Shown: positions 28,304 to 37,481, numbered from the stretch's first letter. The stretch is 64,000 nucleotides of DNA from Phenylobacterium sp. Root700 (GCF_001429025.1 NZ_LMHT01000029.1:1-64000), one strand, 5' to 3'. A program made the numbers and translations. Notes: generated by a model from the sequence alone, not told the origin.

Positions 28304-29287
28304 ATGCAGAGTAGCACGACCCAGACCTCCCTCACCGTGTCCCGGCTCGGCCTCGGCTGCATGGGCATGTCCGAATTCTATGGCGAGAGCGACCCACGCG
28401 CCGCCCAGCGCGTGCTTGAGCAGGCCCTGGAGCTTGGCGTCACGTTCTTTGACACCGCCGACATGTATGGCCGCGGCGAGAATGAACGTCTGATCGGCGG
28501 CTTTGTGGTCGCCAACCGCGACCGGGTGGTCATCGCAACCAAGTGCGGCATCGTGCGCGGGGCGACGCCGGCCGACCAGCGGCGCGACACGAGCCCTGCT
28601 TACATCCGCAGCGCCTGCGAGGCCTCGCTCCGACGGCTCGGCGTCGAGTCGATCGACCTCTTCTATCTGCACCGGTTGGACGAGGTGACGCCGGTCGAAG
28701 ACAGCATCGGCGAGCTGTCACGCCTGGTGGAGGAGGGCAAGGTTCGGCATCTCGGTCTGTCCGAGGTCACCCTTGAGGAGCTACGCCGCGCCAATGCGGT
28801 GCACGCGATCGCCGCGGTCCAGAGCGAGTACTCGCTATCGACCCGCGGCCCGGACGTGGAGGCGATGATCGACGCCTGCGCCGCGCTCGGCGCGCTCTTT
28901 GTCCCCTTTTCTCCTCTCGGTCGCGGCCTGCTGACAGCCGCCTACAGGTCCGCCGAGGACTTCAAGGGCGCGGACTTCCGCACGATCCTTCCGCGCTTCC
29001 AGCCCGGCGCGCTCGAACAGAACCTCTCCGTCGTGGACCGGTTGGCGGAGCTCGCGTCTGCAAAGGGTTGCACCGTCGCCCAGCTGGCACTCGCCTGGGT
29101 GCTGGCGCGGGGGCCGCACGTGGTTCCGATCCCCGGCACCCGCCAGCTCCACCGGCTCGCCGAGAATGTCGGCGCGGTCGACCTGTCGCTAAGCGCCGAC
29201 GACCTGGCCGCCATCGAACGCGCGGCGCCTGCCGACGCGATCGTCGGCGATCGCTACCCGGCCTCCATTCCGATCCCGAAAGCCTGA
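28304..29287 (+). CDS. Aldo/keto reductase
   Basis: TIM-barrel NADPH-dependent reductase of 327 residues. The catalytic tetrad is visible: Asp50 and Tyr55 (FFDTADMYG), Lys80 (IATKCG) and His123 (FYLHRLD). The C-terminal cofactor loop VPIPGTRQLHRLAEN fits the AKR13/YajO-like group. It reduces aldehydes or ketones. A 206-bp gap with no clear gene precedes it, so it may have its own promoter although it shares the direction of the run. Confidence 0.93.
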   Translation: MQSSTTQTSLTVSRLGLGCMGMSEFYGESDPRAAQRVLEQALELGVTFFDTADMYGRGENERLIGGFVVANRDRVVIATKCGIVRGATPADQRRDTSPAYIRSACEASLRRLGVESIDLFYLHRLDEVTPVEDSIGELSRLVEEGKVRHLGLSEVTLEELRRANAVHAIAAVQSEYSLSTRGPDVEAMIDACAALGALFVPFSPLGRGLLTAAYRSAEDFKGADFRTILPRFQPGALEQNLSVVDRLAELASAKGCTVAQLALAWVLARGPHVVPIPGTRQLHRLAENVGAVDLSLSADDLAAIERAAPADAIVGDRYPASIPIPKA

Positions 29288-29355
29288 CACGTCCACGCTG
29301 GATCGCCTGCGCCGTAGCGGGTCGACCGCCGCATTCCCCATTTCTGGAGATGATT

Positions 29356-29790
29356 ATGACCAAGACCATTCCGACCGCCGCCCAGGTGGTCGACGCCATG
29401 CACGCCGCGTTCCGTGTGTCGGATCTGGACGGCATCGCCCGGTATTGGGCCGACGACGTCAAGTATCAGGCGCCCGGGGTCGAGCTCCTCGGGAAAGTTG
29501 CTCGTATCCAGGCCGAACACGTGTGGCTCGACGCCTTTACGAGCAACAATGTTGAAACCACCCGGCGGTTCGTCGATGGCGACGAGATCGTCGACTTCGC
29601 GATCATGTCAGCGATGCACACGGGTCCGCTGGCCCTGCCAGGCGGGCCGGTGCTGCCGCCCACCGGCGTGCAGATTTCGGCTCCCTATGTGGCGCGCTAC
29701 CGGATCGTCGATGGGCGGGTCGTATATCAGCATGTCATCTATGATCGACTGGCCCTGGTCGAACAGCTTCAAGGCGGCGGCCCATCGTGA
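29356..29790 (+). CDS. SnoaL-like / NTF2-fold protein
   Basis: Protein of 144 residues with the cone-shaped NTF2 fold signature: VVDAMHAAFRVSDLDGIARYWADDVKY and YVARYRIVDGRVVYQHVIYD split across the chain. The family covers cyclases, isomerases and ligand-binding proteins of polyketide, steroid and aromatic pathways. No catalytic residues can be assigned with confidence. GGAG sits 7 bases before ATG 29356. Its stop overlaps the next start. Confidence 0.82.
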   Translation: MTKTIPTAAQVVDAMHAAFRVSDLDGIARYWADDVKYQAPGVELLGKVARIQAEHVWLDAFTSNNVETTRRFVDGDEIVDFAIMSAMHTGPLALPGGPVLPPTGVQISAPYVARYRIVDGRVVYQHVIYDRLALVEQLQGGGPS

Positions 29791-30332
29791 CCGGAGGGCA
29801 AGTCGCCCTCATGGAATCTCGCATCTCGCCGGTTCCAGCTGACGCGGCGCGCGGGCCCTTGGCTACGGTCTTCCCCGGCGTCACCGACCACCATTGCGCG
29901 CCGCCGTCGTTGGGCCAGCAGCTCGTCGCGAACCCTTCGATCCTCTATCGCAGATGGCTCGCGCTCAGGTCGGAGCTGCTGACCAGCGAAGCGCTTCCGG
30001 CCGATCTGCGCGAGCTGGCGATCCTCCGGGTCGCTCATAATACAGGCTGCGACCAGGAGTGGCGCGGCCACTGGCGCGCGGCGATAGCCGCAGGTGTTCC
30101 CGAAGCCATGATCGCAAGCTGGAAAACCTCGCCGGCCGCGGTCTGGCCCGATGCCCGGTGGGCGGTGGTCGTCGCCTTGGCGGACGCTCTGCATCGCCGG
30201 GGCGCCGTTGATGACGAAATCTGGGACCAGCTTCGCCACCACTTCGACGTTCCGTTGATCCTCGAACTTGTGGTCCTGGTCGGCCACTACACGATATCCG
30301 CCTACGTACTGAACGCGGTGGGTGAGCCGTGA
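29787..30332 (+). CDS. Carboxymuconolactone decarboxylase family protein
   Basis: Alpha-helical AhpD/CMD-like protein of 181 residues. The core LRELAILRVAHNTGCDQEWRGHW split around residues 75-102 holds Cys and His as in the family, but the CxxC of peroxidase-type AhpD is absent. Possible roles are decarboxylation or hydrolase-like turnover of lactones. GTG 29787 overlaps the upstream stop (GTGA), giving coupling; ATG 29811 is an alternative start. Confidence 0.85.
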   Translation: MTGGQVALMESRISPVPADAARGPLATVFPGVTDHHCAPPSLGQQLVANPSILYRRWLALRSELLTSEALPADLRELAILRVAHNTGCDQEWRGHWRAAIAAGVPEAMIASWKTSPAAVWPDARWAVVVALADALHRRGAVDDEIWDQLRHHFDVPLILELVVLVGHYTISAYVLNAVGEP

Positions 30333-30747
30333 CGGAGGTCTTACTGCACCAGGCGAGGAGGAGAACGTCCTCGTCGCGAACTCTCGTTTCCTGAGGACCC
30401 GAGGTGGTCTGACCCGCCTCATCGCCGCGTCTCAAATCGCGCTCGACCTACACCAGTGTCGCCACGCCGGTCAGAAACTTCAGTCAGCGAGTGCTGCTGG
30501 AATACGACATCCGCTGACTAACGGATTTGCCCCTCGCAAGATGGGCGAAAGCTCCAGGTGTCGGGGCGAGGAACATGCCCCGCCCACGACCATGGGCCGC
30601 GGCGCAGTCCTGAAGACCTGGCGCAGTCAAAGAACCCATCGCCCGCAGACCAGCCTGACTGGCTCGACGAGACGCGCACGCGATTTCTGACCGCGCGAGA
30701 GCGCTCGCGCGCTTCACATAAAAAGCGATTGAACTGCAGATTTCATA
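30333..30747. other. Non-coding gap before TBDR 3
   Basis: No convincing gene. GC content falls toward the right end, where the palindromic operator and the promoter of TBDR 3 lie. Open frames here lack family similarity and ribosome binding sites. Confidence 0.4.
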
Positions 30748-30770
30748 TGCTATTTGAATATCAAATAGCA
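30748..30770. promoter_or_regulatory. Perfect palindromic operator upstream of TBDR 3
   Basis: TGCTATTTGA-ata-TCAAATAGCA is a perfect 10-bp inverted repeat with a 3-base centre, 76 bases upstream of the TBDR 3 start in an AT-rich stretch. It is of the size and symmetry of TetR-family operators. Its outer octamer TGCTATTT also occurs (reversed) beside the TetR 2 gene at 26032-26039, so TetR 2 is the best candidate ligand. Confidence 0.72.
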
Positions 30771-30846
30771 GGTGGGATTTGAACCCCGCCGTCACCTGAA
30801 CGCCGTCGCCTGACGACGCGATCCAATAGTCTCCTGGGGGAAATAG

Positions 30847-33096
30847 ATGACTGCACATGCCTTTAGCGGCGCTAGCGTTCTAGCGCTCACGACTGCTCTG
30901 CTGGCCACGCCCGCTCATGCGCAGAACGCATTGCCGGCTCAGGTCGAGGAGATCGTCGTGACGGCCGAGCGCCGCAGCGAGCGGCTGCAGGACGTCCCGG
31001 TGACAATGCAGGCGTTCGATCAGAAGACGATCCAGGCGGCGGGATTGAGCCAGGTGGACCAGTTGGCGCGTCTGACGCCAGGTCTCAACGTTGGCGCCTT
31101 CGCGCCAAGCAAGCCTCAGATCTACATGCGAGGCATCGGCACGCGGCAGATCGATATCGGCTCGGATCCGTCGGTCGGGGTTTTCCTCGACGACATCTAT
31201 GTCGGGCGCTCTTCGGGTTCGGTGTCGAACATCGCCGATATCGAGCGGATCGAGGTTCTGAAGGGGCCGCAGGGAACCCTGTACGGCCGCAACACGATCG
31301 GCGGCGCGATCGCGGTGACGACTCCCGATCCGAGCGACGAAACGGCCGCCAATCTTGAGATCGGCGGCGGAAATTTCGAGGCCTACAACGTCAAGGGCTA
31401 TCTGAACGGCGCGTTGATCCCCGAACGGCTCGATGGGCGGATTTCAGCTTTCTACGTGAAGCGGAACGGCTATGTCGTGAACACCGCCACGGGAAATACG
31501 GCGCTCGGCCTCGATCAGTTCGGTGTTCGCGGCAAACTACGTTTCACGCCCACAGACAGATTGAGCGCCGTACTGACGGTCGACCTGCTGCGGGACAGGT
31601 CTCCGGGTCAACAGGGCGAGTCCGAAGGCCCAGACGTCTTCCTGCGTAGCCCCCTGGTCGCGCTTCCGACGCTGACGCCCGACCGGTTCTCTGAAGCCTA
31701 CAATCTTGACTCCCCGACACACCGCAATGTCGACCAGGCCTCCTTGCGCGCCGAATGGGCGGGTGATGATGCAGTTCTGACGTCGATCACGGCGTTCCGG
31801 CGCTCGCGTCTCGTGGAGGACGCTGATGTGGACTCCACGCCGTTGGCGGTGCTGGAGCAGGCGACCTTTGAACGCTCACGAGAACTGTCCCAGGAATTCC
31901 GGATCGTATCTGACCGCGCTGGTCGCTGGTCGCTGGGAGGCCGCCTGGACTGGCTCGCCGGCGTTTATCTCTACCGCGATGACGCGGTTCGAACGGATCG
32001 CTTTGTCTGGGGGGCCGACAGCCTGCCGGTGCTGGTCGGCCGCTTCAGCGGCGTCACGGGCCTGACGTCGGTCACCAACGACGCGACCCTTGACCGGGTC
32101 GTCGATGGCCAGGCGATCTATGGCCAGGCCACCGTGCATGTCACCGACGCTGTCAGCGTGACGGCGGGCCTGAGGTACTCCCGGGATCATAAGGAGGGCG
32201 TCTATGTCGGCTCGACCGACCACATCGGCCTTCCGGTGTTGTCGCAGCCGTTCTCCATTCCGCTGGATCGAACCTGGACCTCGACGGATCCACGGCTGAC
32301 GGTGGACTGGAAGCCGGCTCGCGACGTGATGGTCTTCGCTACGGTAAGCCGCGGCTACAAGAGCGGGGGCTTCCAATGGGCGGTGACAGACCCCGCTCTC
32401 GCCGCAGGTATCTTCAATCCTGAGACGGTCGACTACTACGAGCTCGGGGCGAAGACCCGCTGGCTTGGCGGCGCGCTCGTCGTCAACGGGGCGCTGTTCT
32501 ACAACGACTACCGCAATCTTCAGGTGCAGCGGCTGGTGGGAACGCCGGGTGGCGGTGCGTCCAACGTCATCTCGAATGCTGCGGCGAGCACGATCAAGGG
32601 AGGCGAACTTGAAGTCACGGCGCGGCCGGGGGAGGGGTGGCTGATCAATGTCGGCTACGCCTATCTGAACGCCAGATACGACAACTATGTCTTTGCACCA
32701 GGCGTCGATTTCTCGGAGACCCGAATGGTGCGGTCCCCTGAGAACACACTCAACGCCAGCGTCCAGTATGACCGCGATCTTGGCGAGGATCTGACGCTTC
32801 AGGTTCGTGCGAGCGCAGCCTACACGTCGTCGTTCTTCTTCGAACCGGGTGAAGACCGCGTGTCGTCAGGCAACCGTGAACCTGCCTACACGACCGTCGA
32901 TCTGCGCGCTTCGCTGTCGCGAGGCGCATATCGAGTGACCGTATTCGCCAGCAACCTGCTCGATGAGCACTATCGCACCGCGCGACTGAGCTATCCCGGA
33001 ACGTCCAGTCCATTCGGGACCACGGGTCCGCAGAGCGTCGGCTACCTGGGCGCGCCTCGGATGGTGGGCGCGACTGTCAGTTGGACGCTCAGGTAG
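30847..33096 (+). CDS. TonB-dependent outer membrane receptor (3)
   Basis: Receptor of 749 residues. The signal peptide is cleaved near AHAQ; TonB box EEIVVTAERRSE and plug (DVPVTMQAF, IERIEVLKGPQGTLYGRNTIGG) precede a complete barrel ending GATVSWTLR. Codon use is a little less GC-rich than TBDR 1, 2 and 4. A palindromic operator lies upstream. It follows the hydrolase/reductase genes of region 3 and probably imports their substrate. Confidence 0.94.
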   Translation: MTAHAFSGASVLALTTALLATPAHAQNALPAQVEEIVVTAERRSERLQDVPVTMQAFDQKTIQAAGLSQVDQLARLTPGLNVGAFAPSKPQIYMRGIGTRQIDIGSDPSVGVFLDDIYVGRSSGSVSNIADIERIEVLKGPQGTLYGRNTIGGAIAVTTPDPSDETAANLEIGGGNFEAYNVKGYLNGALIPERLDGRISAFYVKRNGYVVNTATGNTALGLDQFGVRGKLRFTPTDRLSAVLTVDLLRDRSPGQQGESEGPDVFLRSPLVALPTLTPDRFSEAYNLDSPTHRNVDQASLRAEWAGDDAVLTSITAFRRSRLVEDADVDSTPLAVLEQATFERSRELSQEFRIVSDRAGRWSLGGRLDWLAGVYLYRDDAVRTDRFVWGADSLPVLVGRFSGVTGLTSVTNDATLDRVVDGQAIYGQATVHVTDAVSVTAGLRYSRDHKEGVYVGSTDHIGLPVLSQPFSIPLDRTWTSTDPRLTVDWKPARDVMVFATVSRGYKSGGFQWAVTDPALAAGIFNPETVDYYELGAKTRWLGGALVVNGALFYNDYRNLQVQRLVGTPGGGASNVISNAAASTIKGGELEVTARPGEGWLINVGYAYLNARYDNYVFAPGVDFSETRMVRSPENTLNASVQYDRDLGEDLTLQVRASAAYTSSFFFEPGEDRVSSGNREPAYTTVDLRASLSRGAYRVTVFASNLLDEHYRTARLSYPGTSSPFGTTGPQSVGYLGAPRMVGATVSWTLR

Positions 33097-33338
33097 GCGC
33101 ATCTCGCCTGGGCGCCGGCCGATGGGAAGCGAATGGAGATGATCAACTGCGCTGAACGCGGCGGGAGGGCCGCTGCTTGCCCAACAGGCCCTGGAGCGCA
33201 GGCAGGCTGATCGGCCCCCCGGCACGTCTCTCCGCCGCTACGGGTCACAACGCCCTTTGACAACGAGAGGAGGGGAGCATCCCAGTAGCCCGTGGGCGCC
33301 CGTCGGCGCCGGACGCACGGCATCTCCAGGAGGTTCTC

Positions 33339-34073
33339 TTGCAGACTCAGACCAACGAAATCGCGGACGGCGTCTACAGGTTCTCGACCTTGGTTCCCGA
33401 CGTGGCGGGGCCCGGCGGGTTCATGTTCAATCAGTTCCTGATCCTGGCCGACGAGCCGATGCTCTTTCACTGCGGGGGCCGGGGACTGTTCCCCCTGGTG
33501 TCGGAGGCCGTTGCGGCGGTCGTCCCGCTTGAACGCCTGCGCTGGATCAGCTTCGGCCACGTGGAATCCGATGAGTGCGGCAGCATGAACCAATGGCTTG
33601 CCGCAGCGCCGAACGCTCAGGTGGCGCACGGCCAGACGGCCTGCATGGTTTCCTTGAACGACCTGGCGGATCGGGCGCCGCGCGCGCTCGCCGATGGGGA
33701 GGTGCTCGATCTTGGCGGCAAGCGCGTCGCCTGGCGCGACACGCCGCACGTGCCGCACGGATGGGAAGCCGGCCTGATATTCGAGGAAACGACCGGGACG
33801 CTCTTTTGCGGCGACCTTTTCACCCAGGTCGGGTCCGGTCCCGCCCTGGTAGAAACCGACATCCTCGCGCCCGCCATCGCCACCGAAGACATGTTCCACT
33901 CCATGTGCCTCGGCCCGAACACCGGGCCGGTGATCCGCGCGCTCGCCGATCTCGCCCCGAAGACGCTCGCCCTGATGCACGGATCATCATTTTCGGGCGA
34001 CGGGGCCACGGCTCTGAGGGGCTTGGCCGCGCACTACGAAGCCCAGGCAAAGGCCTCCTTCGGCGTCGCCTGA
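33339..34073 (+). CDS. MBL-fold diiron (ODP-type) protein
   Basis: Metallo-beta-lactamase-fold protein of 244 residues. Instead of HxHxDH it has HVESDE (His74, Glu76, Asp78), the diiron pattern of flavodiiron/ODP domains; further ligands are probably the His of TPHVPHGW, the Asp of FCGDLF and the His of MHGSS. It lacks a flavodoxin or rubredoxin domain, so any redox partner is separate. The family reduces oxygen or nitric oxide, or senses oxygen. The start is a TTG preceded by a strong AGGAGG at 6 bases. Confidence 0.82.
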   Translation: MQTQTNEIADGVYRFSTLVPDVAGPGGFMFNQFLILADEPMLFHCGGRGLFPLVSEAVAAVVPLERLRWISFGHVESDECGSMNQWLAAAPNAQVAHGQTACMVSLNDLADRAPRALADGEVLDLGGKRVAWRDTPHVPHGWEAGLIFEETTGTLFCGDLFTQVGSGPALVETDILAPAIATEDMFHSMCLGPNTGPVIRALADLAPKTLALMHGSSFSGDGATALRGLAAHYEAQAKASFGVA

Positions 34074-34495
34074 CGGTCGGGGCGCCCAGCGGAACCTTTG
34101 GGCCACGCGCTCGGGTCGCCGAGCAGAGGGTCGCAGAAGTGTAGCCGTCGCCCACCCACCACGCGACTTCAGCTGGGGGTCAAGAGAGGCCCCTCTGGCG
34201 CGGTGCTGGATAGCCTGTCGCATTCTAGCGTAGGTGCGCCGACTCGGAAGGCGCCGAGAGCTACGCGACAGCCTCTCCCCCAGGTGACTCGGGCAAACCC
34301 TTGCGAGCGAGCGCGTCGGGCTTGGCCTTGTGCGCGATAGTCCGGGGTATTTGGGGCTGATTTGCACCCATTTTCTCCCGACCCAATAGCGGCCTTTCGG
34401 CGCGGCGCTCTTGGTTGGGCGCCAATGAACGGCTAACCAACGATCCCTGCGTGGACGGTCGTCAACGTCTACGGGCTTGGGCGAAGGGGTGTAGG
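34074..34495. other. Non-coding gap
   Basis: About 420 bases between the MBL-fold gene and the exonuclease without a convincing gene. This marks the change from the catabolic locus to the mobile-element-rich patchwork. Confidence 0.4.
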
Positions 34496-35455
34496 TTGAA
34501 GTTGCTGGATCAACTGTCTGCTGGGCTTGGCCTTCGCCTAGCCGCTGATCTGACGCTTCCCCTGACGCCGGACCCAGCCATCAAGGATCTCGACCTCGAT
34601 TTCGTCGTCGTGGATGTCGAGACGGCCTGCTCGCGTAGTTCCAGCATCTGCCAGATTGGCATTGTCGGCTTCGCGGGAGGTCGGGAAGTCCTGACCTATG
34701 AGAGCCTGATCGATCCGGAGGATCGGTTCGACGCCTTCAATACGCGGCTACATGGCATCGGAGCGAAGCATGTCCGCGGCAAACCGAACTATGCCCGGCT
34801 GCACGGCATGATCTCGGCCCACCTCGGGGGCCGCGTCGCTGTCGCCCATTCGAACTTCGATAGGGCGGCGCTCGGCGCGGCTTGCGCCAATGCGGGCCTT
34901 CCAGTGATCGACGCCAGGTGGCTCGACAGTGTGCGGGTCGCCCGTCACGCTTGGCCAGACCTGCCAAGCCACAAGCTCAATGTCGTGGCGGCGCACCTTG
35001 GCCTGGAGCACCGTCACCACGACGCGCTTAGCGACGCGCGGGTGGCGGGCTGGACGATTCTGAAGGCGATGGACCACACCGGCATCGACCTCGATGGCTG
35101 GATGGCCGGGCCTTGGCGCAGGCAGGGAGCCAAATCTGCAAGGTCGCCTTGGCCGACGCCGGCGGAAAACGGTCCCCTGGCTGGAGAGCGCGTGGCGTTC
35201 ATGAGCCGTCACAGCGACCCAGAGCTGCCGGCGGTCGTGGCTGATGCCGGTGGCCGGATCATGTCGGGCCTTGGCGAGACCACCACGCTCTTTGTCGTCG
35301 CCGCCGCCCGCCCATTCACCTTCGGAATCCGCCGCAGCGCGAACTATCAAAAGGCTGAGGCCCTCATCGCCGCGGGGAAGTCGCTGCGAATTCTGAGCGG
35401 GGATGAACTTCGCGCGCTTGTTTCGGCGGGCGCGGGGAGCTTCAAGACCATTTGA
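34496..35455 (+). CDS. DnaQ-like 3'-5' exonuclease with BRCT domain
   Basis: The N-terminal DEDDh exonuclease domain shows Exo I (VVDVETACSR), Exo II (AHSNFDRAAL) and Exo III (HHDALSDARVAG) motifs, as in the proofreading epsilon-subunit family. The C-terminal 90 residues (GPLAGERVAFMSRH to LRILSGDELRALV) look like a BRCT domain, which binds DNA ends or phosphoproteins. Length is about 319 residues from TTG 34496, or 346 from TTG 34415; both starts are non-ATG and uncertain. This combination is known in stand-alone bacterial exonucleases of unclear role, probably DNA repair. Confidence 0.85.
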   Translation: MKLLDQLSAGLGLRLAADLTLPLTPDPAIKDLDLDFVVVDVETACSRSSSICQIGIVGFAGGREVLTYESLIDPEDRFDAFNTRLHGIGAKHVRGKPNYARLHGMISAHLGGRVAVAHSNFDRAALGAACANAGLPVIDARWLDSVRVARHAWPDLPSHKLNVVAAHLGLEHRHHDALSDARVAGWTILKAMDHTGIDLDGWMAGPWRRQGAKSARSPWPTPAENGPLAGERVAFMSRHSDPELPAVVADAGGRIMSGLGETTTLFVVAAARPFTFGIRRSANYQKAEALIAAGKSLRILSGDELRALVSAGAGSFKTI

Positions 35456-35465
35456 TAGACAGCGT

Positions 35466-35497
35466 GGGTTCAGCCCAAGCGCGATCGGGCTGAACCC
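35466..35497 (+). terminator. Hairpin after exonuclease gene
   Basis: GGGTTCAGCCC and its exact complement (11-bp stem, 10-base loop) lie 11 bases beyond the exonuclease stop codon. No T tract follows, but the position suits a terminator. Confidence 0.6.
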
Positions 35498-35818
35498 TGG
35501 CGCGGCTAAGGGATATGTCCATTGGCGACTGAGATGCTGGAAATTCTCGGCCGTGTTGACGCCTGGGCAGGGGGGGCGTCCCGAAGCGATGGCCTCGTAT
35601 CGCACCCGGCCAATTCGAGCGCTGGATGGCCGGACCGCCGAGGCTTTGGTGAAGAGCGGGCAAGCCAGACTGGTCTGGCGCTATCTCGACGAGATCGATG
35701 TCGGCGGGTTTGCTTGAGGCTGCGAGGGCCGATGTCCAAGGCGACCAACGAGTACGAGTGGTGGCCGTCGCTCGCACGACCCTGGCCAATAAACCGGTTC
35801 GGTGATACAAATCCTCGG
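35498..35818. other. Gap with a possible 42-codon ORF
   Basis: An ATG-started frame at 35589-35717 would encode a basic 42-residue peptide (MASYRTRPIRALDGR at its start). It has no recognised family and no clear ribosome binding site. The remainder, up to the AbiEi start, becomes AT-richer and may hold its promoter. Confidence 0.3.
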
Positions 35819-36457
35819 ATGAATGCCGGAATTGACCAAGGAAATGTATCATATACGCAAGCGGACCGTCTGCTTGCGTACCTGCGCATTTACGGAATGG
35901 CCCGTCTTGCCGAGCTGCGCGCAGAAGGCATCACCGCTGCAACAGTCTCGCGGCTTGAGCGCAAAGGGGCCATAGCGCGCCTCAGCCGCGGCATCTATCA
36001 GCTGCCAGATGTCGCGCTTGACCAGCATCACAGCCTTGCCGAGGTCGCCAAGCGTGTCCCCAAGGGCGTCATCTGCCTGGTCTCCGCGCTGGCCTTTCAC
36101 GGCCTGACCGACCAGATGCCCAGGCGCGTCCAGGTAGCCATTGGCCGAAAGTCCTGGGCGTCGCGCGGCGAAGGGACGCCCCTTCAGGTGGTCCGCTATG
36201 CCGACGACCGGCTTGTGAACGACGTCGAAGTCCATGAGGTCGAGGGCGTGGCCATCCAAGTGTTCAGCGTCGCCCGTAGTCTGGCCGACGTCTTCGAGCC
36301 GCGCCGCCGGGTCTCGCGTGAAGTCGCTCTGCAGGCGCTGCGCGAGGCGGTGCGCCGGCGCATGGCGACGCCGGCGGAGCTGGCGGCTCAAGCACAGGCC
36401 GCGGGTGTCTGGCGGGTCATGGCTCCTTACCTCGAGGCGCTGTCGCTCGATGGCTAG
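35819..36457 (+). CDS. abiEi: AbiEi-type antitoxin / transcriptional regulator
   Basis: Protein of 212 residues matching type IV antitoxin AbiEi. An N-terminal winged HTH (YTQADRLLAYLRIYG, TVSRLERKGAIARLSRGIYQL) represses its own operon; the C-terminal domain (VICLVSALAFHGLTDQ onward) neutralises the AbiEii nucleotidyltransferase toxin. Start ATG 35819 fits the domain boundary. It overlaps the start of the toxin remnant by 8 bases, the normal abiE arrangement. With the toxin destroyed, this gene is an orphan antitoxin. Confidence 0.88.
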   Translation: MNAGIDQGNVSYTQADRLLAYLRIYGMARLAELRAEGITAATVSRLERKGAIARLSRGIYQLPDVALDQHHSLAEVAKRVPKGVICLVSALAFHGLTDQMPRRVQVAIGRKSWASRGEGTPLQVVRYADDRLVNDVEVHEVEGVAIQVFSVARSLADVFEPRRRVSREVALQALREAVRRRMATPAELAAQAQAAGVWRVMAPYLEALSLDG

Positions 36458-36911
36458 AGGGCCATCCAATGTCGCCGCCTCGGTCCGCCAGCGTCTCCTG
36501 AACTTGTCGCGGGCCACTGGCCAACCTTTCGACCTGGTGCTGACCCGGTATGTGTTGGAGCGTCTGCTCTAGACCGTAGTCGCCGAGAAGCTCCAGGCGA
36601 TGGTTGTGCTTGGCCGCGCCAACACGCGCATGAAGGACTTTTACGATGTCTGGAGTTTGAGCAGGCGAGCCGCCGATCAGGCGCGCCTGACGGAGGCTCT
36701 GCGGGCGACCTTCGAGCGCCGGCGCACCCTGCTTCCCGCGGCTCTGCCCGACGCCCTTAGCGAAGCTTTCGGATCTGACCCCGCCAAGCGGCGGCAGTGG
36801 AGCGCCTTTGCCGCCGACATCGGCGATGCGCCAGCCGACCTTGCCGTTGTGGTTGCGGACATCGCCGCCTTTGCTTGGCCGATGATTACGGCCGCGCGGA
36901 CATTCAGCTGA
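36450..36911 (+). pseudogene. abiEii: AbiEii toxin, internally deleted
   Basis: The gene begins correctly (ATG overlapping the antitoxin stop) and encodes the family N-terminus SVRQRLLNLSRATGQPFDLVLTRYVLERLL, split by a TAG at 36570. In the same frame it continues with the family C-terminal part TVVAEKLQAMVVLGRANTRMKDFYDVW. Intact AbiEii proteins are about 300 residues; here only about 150 codons remain, so the central nucleotidyltransferase core with its catalytic motif is gone. The toxin must be inactive. Confidence 0.82.
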
Positions 36912-37262
36912 TCTCCTCCGAGGCGCGCTCGATTGCGGCGATGCTCAGGGAGCGGCGTGTTCGACGCCACCAGGCGGACATCCGACATGGCTTCCAGCGT
37001 AGTGACGCTACGCTTAGCCTCAATGCCAACGTCCGTCCGCCTGAGGCCATGGCGAAGCCCGCTCCGCGGCGAAGGCGTCAACGTGAGCTCCTAGGTCGAC
37101 CAGCAGCGGATCGGCGCTCGCGCCGCGGCCTGACGCGACACACCGTACGGGACTAGCTCGATGAGCCTCTCGAAACAGCCGGACAGTCCGAGGGCGACAA
37201 AGGCGGCGGCCGAGACCAGATGGGCGCACACCGCCTCAGCGTAGGATGTCGTTACGAGCGCG
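36912..37262. other. Unassigned gap
   Basis: No gene is supported. The sequence separates the toxin relic from transposase relics and probably includes further scrambled mobile DNA. Frames on both strands lack family similarity. Confidence 0.35.
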
Positions 37263-37335
37263 GTGACGAGGATCGGGCCAGCGACGATCGCCGATCCCAC
37301 GGCCTTCAAGACCGGCCGCAATCTGGCGGCCTGGT
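37263..37335 (+). mobile_element. IS110-family transposase fragment
   Basis: The translated stretch RIGPATIADPTAFKTGRNLAAW matches the conserved C-terminal domain of IS110/IS116/IS902 transposases (IGPxTA...F.sGR.lAAW). Only about 24 codons remain and no terminal sequences are visible, so this is a relic. Confidence 0.55.
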
Positions 37336-37481
37336 CGACCGCTGATGCAGATTGCGACGGAAGTGGGGGTATTTCGTCATCAATGTTGCGGAACTGGCGG
37401 GCCGTGATCTGTGGTGGCGCGGCGCGCTTGAGAGGAGCGCCTTCAGGTCTGTCGCTGATGCCGTCGCCGACGGACCAGGCA

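Noticed and set aside
36600-36911. Reading 36600-36911 as an independent small gene
   Set aside because: It is the C-terminal part of AbiEii in the same frame as the upstream fragment, so it is better described as part of one deleted toxin gene.
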